A DNA stretch of 32,863 bases from NCBI GenBank assembly GCA_012522805.1, contig JAAYJS010000040.1, positions 1 to 32,863 on the forward strand. Reading direction: 5' to 3'. Position numbers and translations under genes: made by a program. The notes beneath the pieces are model-generated. The model worked only from the letters and a program-made list of their open reading frames with translations, did not search any database and was not told where the DNA came from. This stretch comes from Eubacteriaceae bacterium. GTDB taxonomy: Bacteria > Bacillota > Clostridia > Eubacteriales > Eubacteriaceae. Every line of letters starts with the position of its first letter. Position 1 is the stretch's first letter. Shown in pieces: positions 7,627 through 15,388 of this stretch.

Positions 7627-9972
7627 ATGAGTGAAGAGAGAGTAGTACGTAAACCGTACCAAGAAAAAGAACTGAAATATGTAGGTAAAGAGATACCTCG
7701 TCTTTTAGGAAAGGATCTTGTAACCGGTAAAGCGAAATTTACAGGCGATATCAGACTGCCCAACATGGCTTACGGTCGTGTTTTGAGGTCTCCCCATCCC
7801 CATGCGGAAATCGTATCCATCGACTATTCCCGTGCATTGGAATTGCCGGGTGTGGTGACGGTTGTAACGTATAAGGATGTCCCGGAAGATATGTATATCA
7901 CCAATGGCATGTCTCCGGCAAAACACGCCAAACCCCTCGATAAAATTGTACGCTGCATCGGCGATGCCGTTGCACTTGTCGTTGCGGAAACAGAAGAAAT
8001 GGCCGACGAGGCGATGGAATATATCGATGTCGAATATGAACTATTGAAACCGGTACTGACCATCGACGAAGCTCTGGCTGAAGATGCACCGCAAATTTAC
8101 CCACAACTTCCGGGAAATACAGCTCCGCTGACCTTTTTCTTGGTAGATAACATAGATTGGGAAGAAGGCGATGTCGATCAAGCTTTAACAGAAGCGGATT
8201 GTGTCATCGATTTGGACACCAACTTGATGAGTGCACAGAACCCGTTGACAGCAGAGGCACCGACCATTATCGGAGATTGGAACGGCGAGGATATCTTAAC
8301 CCTCTACGCTTCCTGCGCTGCACCTTCCTATACCGCTTTTAACGTCGGCGCTTCCATGAACAAACCCTATGAGCAAATTCACGTTATCGCACCTTGCTGC
8401 GGTGGTAGTTTTGGCTCTAAATTGTTTATGGGTAACGTACACCCCTTGCTGTTTGCCGCTTTAATGTCTAAAAAAGCTGACAGACCGGTTATGTACGCTA
8501 TGACAAAAGAAGAACACTTTGCCGCCAACCAAATTCGTATGAACATGAAGGCAAATGTCAAAATAGGTATCAACAAAGATGCCAGCGTCACCGGTGTTGC
8601 CCTCCGTCAATGGTGTGAAGCCGGAACCGCGGCGACCTCTCAAGAAAATATGATGAGCGTCGGTGGGATCTCCATGTCTATGATGTGTCGTACCACCAAT
8701 ATGCGCTATAAAGGCGATGTCGTCATGACCAATCGTTTGCCCTCCGGTTCTTTCCGAGGCTACGGTTATATGGAAACCACCGCTATCATTGCACGCGCTA
8801 TTTTCAGAGCTTGTCGAGAATTGGATCTTGATCCCTTCGATTATTTCGTAAAGAATGCCTTGACCCATGGTGGTATGTACTATAACTCCTTGGCCATCGG
8901 TCGCGAGTGGCAAAAGAGTGTCTCCCCGGATTGGAAAGACATGGTCATTGCCTCCGGCGAAAAGTTCAGATGGAAAGAGCGTTTTAAAGGCTGGGGCGTT
9001 CCAACCAAAGTGGATGGCGCAAAACGCAGAGGCGTTGGTTGCTGCCTATGCGGTCAATCCGACCTTGGCGGTATGGCCTCCAACACCAACATTATGTTGA
9101 ATTCCCAAGGTGGTGTGATCGTTCAGACATTGATGAACGAACACGGAACCGGGGTCCGGGATGTCTATCGTAAAATTGTAGCAGACGAGTTGGAAATTCC
9201 AATCGTGAATGTTACGATTGCCCATGCCAATACGCAAACATCCCCCAGCGACTTCGGTAGTATGGCTGCCAGAAGTACTTATGCCGGTGGTATGTCTGCG
9301 ATGTATGCTTGCAAAGACTTGAAAAAGAAAATTGCCGAGCAAACAGAAAAAAGATTGGGCATTCCAGCGGAGGATGTCGAATTTAAAGGTGGATTCATCG
9401 TTCGTAAATCCAATCCCTAAGAAAAGCATGTTGTTCCTGAAATTCTTATTTCACCCAACAGTTTAACCGGAACCGGACACTGGGACGGCGTAGAAAACGG
9501 AAACCTTTGCAACATGCAGTACGTTGAAGTTGAAGTCGATACCGAAACCGGCCTTGTCAAACTGGTCGACCAATTGTCGGGCGTCGATGCTGGACGTGTT
9601 GTCAACCCGTTAGGACTTAAAAACCAAATAGAATCTTTCTATCCGGGTATCGATATGGCGTTAATGGAAGAAACCGTTTTTGATCCCTTTGACAACCGAG
9701 TCTTATCTGCAAGTTTAATCGATTATAAAACGCGTACCTTTAATGAAGTATCCCACCACGATATGACCATTTTAGAATCAAATATAGACAAAGAAAACGT
9801 CTTTGCTTTTGGTGCAATGGGTATCGCAGAACCTTGTATGACACCCAGTGGGCCGGCTGTAACGATGGCTATTTATAATGCCATAGGCGTAGAAGTACTG
9901 GAATACCCCTATACACCGCAGAAAATACTGGATGCGATCCGTTCCAAAAAGAAGAGGAGGATAAATAGATGA
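7627..9972 (+). pseudogene. Mo-hydroxylase molybdopterin (large) subunit, interrupted by an in-frame UAA
   Basis: This 781-codon frame corresponds to the molybdopterin-cytosine-dinucleotide-binding catalytic subunit (XdhA/CoxL/HcrA family). The N-terminal a/b hammerhead domain (about 20-130) is followed by the cofactor domains with PCCGGSFGSK, FRGYGYMETT and MAARSTYAGGM. A TAA at 9418-9420 (codon 598) interrupts it, but the same frame continues with clear family sequence (VDTETGLVKLVDQLSGVDAG). It goes on to GIAEP with the expected active-site Glu735 and ends at 9972, overlapping the next gene by ATGA. Termination at the TAA would remove the active-site Glu, so the product would be inactive. 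The family hydroxylates purines, nicotinate or aromatic CoA esters; the substrate here is not readable. Confidence 0.85.
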
Positions 9973-12341
9973 AAAGTTTCAATCTTTTAAAGCCACAATC
10001 TCTCGAAGAAGCTACCAGTCTCCTCGCAGAAGAAAAAACAGTTGCTTTAGCCGGAGGGACCGACCTGTTAGGCGTCCTGAAAGATAAAATTTTACCGGAA
10101 TACCCATTAAATGTTGTCGATTTAAAAACCATCGACGGATTGAATGAAATCCGTCAAGACGATAAAGGCATCAGTATCGGTGCCATGGCAACTTTATCAG
10201 AAATTGCCGAATCCGATATCATCAAAGAAAATGCCCCGGCATTGGTGGATGCAGCAAAATCCGTCGCTCACTTAAATATTCGAAATGTCGGGACTCTAGG
10301 TGGTAACCTATGCCAAGACTCTCGCTGCTGGTACTACCGTTACCCACATCAAATTGGTGGACGGGTAGACTGTGCCAGAAAAACAGGTGACGTCTGCTAC
10401 GCACTGATGGGCGAAAACCGCTACCATTCTATTTTTGGTGGCGCTAAAGTTCATACCTCTGCATGTAACCAGAGTTGTCCTACAGGGACCGATATTCCCG
10501 GTTACTTAGAGAGAGTGCGAGCGGGAGATATCGACGGCGCTGCTAGAATCATCATGAAAGTCAACCCGATGCCCGCCATTACCAGCCGTGTCTGTGCACA
10601 CTTCTGTATGGAAGGCTGTAAACGCCAATCCTATGACGAAAGTGTCAACATCGGCGCCATAGAGCGCTATGTCGGCGATTATATCTTAGAACATGCCGAT
10701 CGTTTTATGAAAGCACCGGAATTTGAAAACGGCAAATCCGTAGCGATTGTTGGTGCAGGGCCGGCAGGCTTAACCGCGGCTTATTACCTACGCGATGCGG
10801 GTTACAAAGTAACCTTCTTTGAAAGAATGGCGAAAGCCGGAGGCTGCTTAACCTATGCCATTCCGCCTTATCGCTTACCGAAAGATATTGTCGATAAATT
10901 CATTCAAGCCTTGGAAAATATGGGTGTTGTCTTCAATCTCAAAACCCATGTTGGCGAAGAAGGCATGCCACTAGAAGAAATTCACAAAAACTATGACAGT
11001 GTCATGTTGGATACCGGCGCTTGGAAAAGACCGCTTATCGGTATTTCCGGCGAAGAAATGACCCGTTTTGGTTTGGACTTCTTAGTCGATGTCAACCACT
11101 TTATTCTAGACCGTCCCGGTGCCAAAGTCATCGTAGTCGGTGGTGGAAACGTCGCGGTGGACGTAGCTGTGACAGCTAAACGTTTAGGTTCTAAAGATGT
11201 CAAATTGGTCGCCCTAGAACCGAGAGATCGGATGCCCGCAGGAACCGAAGAAATCGAGCGTCTCGTCAACGAAGGCATCGAAATCATCAACGGTTGGGGT
11301 CCAAAAGAAATCATTAAAGATGAAAAAGGCGTTTCCGGCATGGTCTTTAAAGCTTGCCCGAAAGTCTTTGACGAAACAGGCAGATTTGCACCGGTTTATG
11401 ATGAAAGTCGTTTAATGACCTTAGATGGCGACGTCGTCTTGATGGCTATCGGCCAAGTTGCGGATTTGGATTTCTTGGAAGGCTCCTTCGAAATCGAAAC
11501 CGAAAGAGGCCGCATCAAAGCCCTCGAAGGCAACCAAACCAGTGTGGAAGGTATTTACGCAGGTGGCGATGTGACCACCGGTCCGGCAACCGTTGTAGAA
11601 GCGGTAGCGGCAGGTAAAAATACCGCTGTCCACATGAACCACTACTTGATGGGTGAGAATAAAAATCTGGAATTGGAAGATTACGACCCTAAGGACAAAA
11701 ATCGCTTGCTCAGCTTTACCGCTGATACCTACGAAAGAGTCGAAGCGATCGAAGCTCCGGAATCCGACGAATTGAACGTTCTGGACGAAGATGTGTTGGA
11801 ATTGGCTAAAGATGCCATCGTCGCCGAAGCTTCCCGTTGTGTCAACTGCGGTTGCTTGGCAGTGAATCCCAGCGATATGGCCAACATGCTTATAGCGATG
11901 GGGGCAAAGCTCAAAACCAATCAAAGAACCGTCAGCGCTGAAGTCTTCTTTACCAGACGTACAAAGATTACCGATCAATTGCGCCCGGCAGAAATCGTCG
12001 AGGAGATCCTCATTCCGAAATTACCGGAAAATACCGTGGCCAGTTACGATAAATTCCGACTGCGTGAAACCATCGACTTTGCAATCGTCGCATTGGCTTC
12101 CGTCTTCACCATGGAAGAAGGGAAAATTAAAAATGCCGACTTGGTATTGGGTGCCGTTGCACCGATTCCGATTCGTTGTAGCGAAGCTGAAGCTTTCTTA
12201 ATGGGTAAAGAACCCACAGAGGAAGTAGCCCGTGAAGCGGCGGAAATCGCTCTTAAAGATGCACTGCAATTACCGCATAACGAATTTAAAATCGTCAATG
12301 CTAAGACTTTAATTCGCAGAGCGGTTGAAGCGTTAGCTTAA
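9969..12341 (+). CDS. Mo-hydroxylase FAD subunit with a nested GltD/NfnB-like oxidoreductase domain
   Basis: This is a 790-residue fusion. Residues 1-158 are the FAD-binding part of a CoxM/HcrB-type subunit (ALAGGTDLLG, RNVGTLGGNLC), with Cys residues in SRCWYY, VDCARK and DVCYAL resembling the 4Fe-4S loop of 4-hydroxybenzoyl-CoA reductase beta. At SIFGG (154-158) a block of about 470 residues intervenes. It has a Fer4-type N-terminus (CNQSCPTGTDIPGYLERV, RVCAHFCMEGC), an FAD-binding GAGPAG (262-267), an NAD(P)-binding GGGNVA (391-396) and a closing RCVNCG. From Cys629 (CLAVNPSDMANML) the FAD-subunit fold resumes to the C-terminus. It probably links the hydroxylase to NAD(P)H or ferredoxin. 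It overlaps the large-subunit stop by 4 bases and is itself intact. Confidence 0.9.
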   Translation: MKSFNLLKPQSLEEATSLLAEEKTVALAGGTDLLGVLKDKILPEYPLNVVDLKTIDGLNEIRQDDKGISIGAMATLSEIAESDIIKENAPALVDAAKSVAHLNIRNVGTLGGNLCQDSRCWYYRYPHQIGGRVDCARKTGDVCYALMGENRYHSIFGGAKVHTSACNQSCPTGTDIPGYLERVRAGDIDGAARIIMKVNPMPAITSRVCAHFCMEGCKRQSYDESVNIGAIERYVGDYILEHADRFMKAPEFENGKSVAIVGAGPAGLTAAYYLRDAGYKVTFFERMAKAGGCLTYAIPPYRLPKDIVDKFIQALENMGVVFNLKTHVGEEGMPLEEIHKNYDSVMLDTGAWKRPLIGISGEEMTRFGLDFLVDVNHFILDRPGAKVIVVGGGNVAVDVAVTAKRLGSKDVKLVALEPRDRMPAGTEEIERLVNEGIEIINGWGPKEIIKDEKGVSGMVFKACPKVFDETGRFAPVYDESRLMTLDGDVVLMAIGQVADLDFLEGSFEIETERGRIKALEGNQTSVEGIYAGGDVTTGPATVVEAVAAGKNTAVHMNHYLMGENKNLELEDYDPKDKNRLLSFTADTYERVEAIEAPESDELNVLDEDVLELAKDAIVAEASRCVNCGCLAVNPSDMANMLIAMGAKLKTNQRTVSAEVFFTRRTKITDQLRPAEIVEEILIPKLPENTVASYDKFRLRETIDFAIVALASVFTMEEGKIKNADLVLGAVAPIPIRCSEAEAFLMGKEPTEEVAREAAEIALKDALQLPHNEFKIVNAKTLIRRAVEALA

Positions 12342-12395
12342 AGATGATCGGAATGCCCGATGAAGGGTAGATTTCGAACATATCTTGAAACTCAA

Positions 12396-12426
12396 CCAAA
12401 GACCCGATAACCATTCGGGTCTTTGG
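12396..12426 (+). terminator. Hairpin terminator after the Mo-hydroxylase operon
   Basis: A 12-bp perfect stem (CCAAAGACCCGA at 12396-12407, complement at 12415-12426) has a 7-base loop, extendable by TCAA/TTGA past a bulged C. The U-tract is poor, but position and stability fit an operon end. The -35 box of the next promoter begins immediately after it. Confidence 0.7.
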
Positions 12427-12427
12427 C

Positions 12428-12456
12428 TTGAATCAGCTAATCCGGTAACGTATAAT
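12428..12456 (+). promoter_or_regulatory. Sigma-70-type promoter for the IscU-like/SpoVA operon
   Basis: TTGAAT (12428-12433), a 17-base spacer and a perfect TATAAT (12451-12456) lie 54 bases before the ATG at 12510. The match to the housekeeping consensus suggests vegetative expression of the downstream genes rather than use of a sporulation sigma factor. Confidence 0.75.
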
Positions 12457-12509
12457 TTTAAATACGGGACACGTGTTGTTCGGAAATCTAAGAGGAATTA
12501 GAGGTACCA

Positions 12510-12899
12510 ATGGATACGACGAAAATTATTGAGTTCGCAGAAAAAGCAGAAAATTATGGTCAGCTGGAAGACTATGTGGCCAGTGGCATAGCGGTTGAAC
12601 CGGACTGTCAAGACGAATTAGAAATACGCATCAACACCAAAAGAGACTTGGTAACAGAAATCAGTTATATGATCACTGAATCCGCCTGTACACCGGCAAA
12701 GGCTTGTGCCAGTCTGGCGACGATGTTAGCAAAGAATAAGCCGGTGCTGGAAGCTTACTTGATCGATGCCGACCGCATCAGCAATGAATTCGGTGGCCTG
12801 ACAAAGGAAAATTACCACTGCGCCCAAATGGCAGAATTAGCTTTAAAACGGGCCATACTGGATTACTCTCGATTCAAAAAGAATCAACAAACGGATTGA
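12510..12899 (+). CDS. IscU/SufU/NifU-N-like Fe-S scaffold protein
   Basis: This 129-residue protein follows the IscU pattern. PDCQDELEIRI corresponds to the CGDxxxL cysteine segment (with Gln in place of Gly). ESACTPAKACASLATMLAKNKP matches the GCxxSxASxSxMTExxxGK segment. ENYHCAQMAELALKRAI matches the final RxxCAxLxxxALxxAI segment. The three ligand-type cysteines of a scaffold are present, though general similarity is modest. It would hold nascent Fe-S clusters in the cytosol. No cysteine desulfurase is nearby. It has its own promoter, lies just after an Fe-S-rich Mo-hydroxylase operon, and is followed 18 bases later by a SpoVA-family gene. It may be a specialised rather than housekeeping scaffold. 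Confidence 0.7.
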   Translation: MDTTKIIEFAEKAENYGQLEDYVASGIAVEPDCQDELEIRINTKRDLVTEISYMITESACTPAKACASLATMLAKNKPVLEAYLIDADRISNEFGGLTKENYHCAQMAELALKRAILDYSRFKKNQQTD

Positions 12900-12917
12900 T
12901 AAGAATAGGATTGATAT

Positions 12918-13319
12918 ATGAATGAAAAACAACCTTCAAAATTGAACACCGCCATCGGTTCCTTCGTTTTCGGTGGCACCGTGGGCCTCATCGGACAAAT
13001 ATTGTTTACGATTTACCGGACACTGGGTATACCGAAAGCATATGAACTTCCCGCTGTTATTTTAACCGTCGCCTTGATGGGTGGCGTGTTGGCGATACTC
13101 GGAATATTCGAAAAATTCGAACAAAAATTTGGAATGGGCGCCATGATGGGTATGCCGGGGCTAGCCGCCGGTATTGCCGAAGGCATAGCCGCTGCACGTA
13201 GCAACGGAGCATCCACAGGCGAAGCAATAAAAGCCGGATTGGCCGGACCCGGAAAAATTTTTGGAGTCGGTATTTTTGTAGCCATCGTTCTGAGCGCCGT
13301 AAAGCTCTTTATGATGTAG
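12918..13319 (+). CDS. SpoVAC/SpoVAE-family membrane protein
   Basis: This 133-residue hydrophobic protein has about four membrane segments. It opens with FVFGGTVGLIGQILF, the FxxGGxxxxxGQ signature of the SpoVAC/SpoVAEb family. It also contains a glycine-rich GAMMGMPGLAAGIAEGI, where SpoVAC proteins have their conserved GAGxxVPITGFA stretch, and ends with an AGPGKIFGVG segment. SpoVA proteins form the dipicolinic acid channel of spores, but homologues also occur outside the classic spoVA operon and in organisms not known to sporulate. The start ATG 12918 lies 18 bases after the IscU-like gene; the next SpoVA-like gene follows after 15 bases. The exact subfamily is uncertain because it diverges from the canonical motifs. 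Confidence 0.72.
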   Translation: MNEKQPSKLNTAIGSFVFGGTVGLIGQILFTIYRTLGIPKAYELPAVILTVALMGGVLAILGIFEKFEQKFGMGAMMGMPGLAAGIAEGIAAARSNGASTGEAIKAGLAGPGKIFGVGIFVAIVLSAVKLFMM

Positions 13320-13334
13320 CAGGAGGAAGATAAA

Positions 13335-13676
13335 ATGACGTATATTATGGCATTCCTCTTTGGAGGATTCATCTGTCTGCTGGGACAACTGGTCTTTGCA
13401 AACACAAACCTCGGTCCCTTAAAAATTTTTATGAAGGCCATATCCTTGGGTGTTATCCTGACTTTTTTTGGTCCTATGGAATGGATTGTCGAAAAGGGTG
13501 GTGCAGGTGTCATCACCAATATTCTAGATGCCGGTGAGGGTTTGTTTTGGTCCTTTTTTCTCATGTTTCAAGGTCATAGCGAGGCCATCATCAGCTTTAC
13601 CATTATGATCGTCCTGGTTTTAACCATTGGCGTGATTTGTGGATTCTTGACCCCGATTAAAAAAGAACAAGTTTAA
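13335..13676 (+). CDS. SpoVAE-like membrane protein
   Basis: This 113-residue protein of three to four membrane segments begins FLFGGFICLLGQLVF, a clear SpoVA-type GG-ICxxGQ motif. It carries GGAGVITNILDAGEGLFWSF in the middle, the equivalent of the family's conserved GAG loop. The start ATG 13335 follows GCAGGAGGAAG at good distance. It is paired with the preceding paralogue, and channel-forming SpoVA proteins likewise work as multi-subunit assemblies, so the two probably form one complex. No other sporulation gene is in the window, and the only promoter seen upstream is vegetative. A terminator follows directly. Confidence 0.72.
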   Translation: MTYIMAFLFGGFICLLGQLVFANTNLGPLKIFMKAISLGVILTFFGPMEWIVEKGGAGVITNILDAGEGLFWSFFLMFQGHSEAIISFTIMIVLVLTIGVICGFLTPIKKEQV

Positions 13677-13709
13677 AATAAATCGAAACGACAAAATAAA
13701 ATTGATTGA

Positions 13710-13737
13710 AACCGTAGTGTAAAGCTACGGTTTTTTT
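13710..13737 (+). terminator. Intrinsic terminator after the SpoVA-like pair
   Basis: An 8-bp stem AACCGTAG/CTACGGTT (13710-13717 and 13725-13732) with a 7-base loop runs directly into seven T. It is a clear Rho-independent stop about 30 bases after the last SpoVA-like gene. Confidence 0.92.
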
Positions 13738-13889
13738 ATCTTGACCAATGCGACGACCCACAAAAAAACAAATTGGTAGATGAACCAAACTTAAGGTTAC
13801 TGTGGTACGATCGACAATATACAATTGTTAAGATGCATCCTATCAAGCGGATGTTGTTGTGTTGAATTGAAAGTTTGAGGATCAATGTT

Positions 13890-15142
13890 ATGAAAGTCTA
13901 TATAGAAAACATAATTGCTAGGGAAGTGTACGATTCCAGGGGAACCCGACGGTAGAAGCAGACGTTTATTTAAGTGACGGCTCCTTTGGTCGCGCCTCGG
14001 TCCCTTCCGGCGCCTCCACTGGAGACAGAGAAGCGGTGGAATTAAGAGACGGCGGCCACAGAGTTCAGGGAAAAGGCGTGGCTAAGGCAGTAGAGAATGT
14101 GAACGGTGAAATCCGAAAAGCTCTACTGGAACGAGATCCCTTTAATCAAAAAGAAATAGATACGGTGATGATCGATTTGGATGGAACCGACAACAAAGCG
14201 CGTTTAGGTGCCAATGCCTTGCTTGCGGTTTCAATGGCCAATGCAAGAGCTGCAGCCCAATCGGTTTCTCTGCCATTGTACCGGTATTTGGGAGGGATTG
14301 ATTTAAGCTTACCGCTGGGCTTTTACAATGTGATCAATGGTGGCCAACATGCCGACTCCGGCATCGATACGCAAGAGTTTATGATTGCTCCCGTGGGAGG
14401 CAAAAGCTTTAGAGACGGTTTTGAAATGATCGTTCAAACCTACCACACACTTAAGAAGAGTCTTAAAAAACAAGGGTTAACCACCGCAGTGGGGGATGAG
14501 GGCGGCTTTGCGCCACAATTGGGAACGACGGAAAAGGCCTTGGAAACATTGGTACAAGCTATCGAAGCAGCGGTTTATCGCCCGGGAGAGGATATTGCCA
14601 TTGCATTGGATCCCGCATCCAGTGAGTTTTACAAAGATGGTCACTATCACTTTGAAGGGAAAACCATGACCTCCGAAGAAATGGTGGCTTACTACGAAAA
14701 AATCACAAAGGATTTTCCGATTATTTCCATAGAAGACGGCATGGCGGAGCACGACTGGGACGGCTTTAAGTTGCTGACCCAACGCATTGGTAAGCGCGTT
14801 CAATTGGTGGGTGACGATATTTTTGTTACCAACCCTAAAATTTTCAAAGAGGGGATCGACCGTGGCATCGGCAATGCCATTTTAATTAAACTGAATCAAA
14901 TCGGAACGGTTTCCGAGGCTGTGGAGGCTATTCAATTGGCTCGTCGTCACAATTATGGCACCATGGTATCCCACCGCAGCGGCGAAACCGGAGATACCTT
15001 TATTGCGGATTTTGTGGTTGCCATGGCAGCGGGGCAAATAAAGACCGGTGCCACTGCCAGAAGCGAGCGGATTGAAAAATACAATCAATTGATGAGGATC
15101 GAAGAAGCGTTAGGCAAAGGAACACCGCTGTTTCGTTTTTAA
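13890..15142 (+). pseudogene. eno: Enolase with a one-base frameshift near the start
   Basis: The ATG at 13890 begins [18 protein letters not shown], the normal enolase start, but a base is missing in the run around 13938-13946 and the frame hits TAG at 13953-13955. One base later the correct frame resumes ([20 protein letters not shown]) and stays open to 15142, giving about 417 residues if repaired. All catalytic and metal ligands appear kept: the His of GGQHAD, Glu of [29 protein letters not shown], the Lys of [15 protein letters not shown] and IKTGA. GGQHAD has Gln where GGEHAD is usual. It catalyses 2-phosphoglycerate to phosphoenolpyruvate. The defect is at a short homopolymer, so a sequence error or a very recent mutation is likely. 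Confidence 0.92.
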
Positions 15143-15214
15143 GTTTGAATATGCCAAACAGCAGAACGTCCCCAACCGGCCGTTTCATCGTAGCAATCTC
15201 ATTTTATGAGGAGA

Positions 15215-15241
15215 AACCTAACAGAGATGTTAGGTTTTTTT
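15215..15241 (+). terminator. Intrinsic terminator after enolase
   Basis: An 8-bp stem AACCTAAC/GTTAGGTT (15215-15222 and 15229-15236) with a 6-base loop is followed by a run of T. It stands about 70 bases after the enolase stop codon and closes a single-gene transcript. Confidence 0.92.
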
Positions 15242-15388
15242 GTGGTGCTGTAAAGAACTCATAGAATATTTATTTAATCTTTATAATGTTTTCATAATTA
15301 TACTTGATTTTTGCTATCTCATTTAAGATGATATGTGTATACTATCGCCTGATGATAAAGAAAACACTGTACAGACATAGGAGAGAAT

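Noticed and set aside
13940-13956. Programmed frameshift in enolase
   Set aside because: No slippery heptamer with downstream structure, and no known enolase uses frameshifting; a lost base is far simpler.
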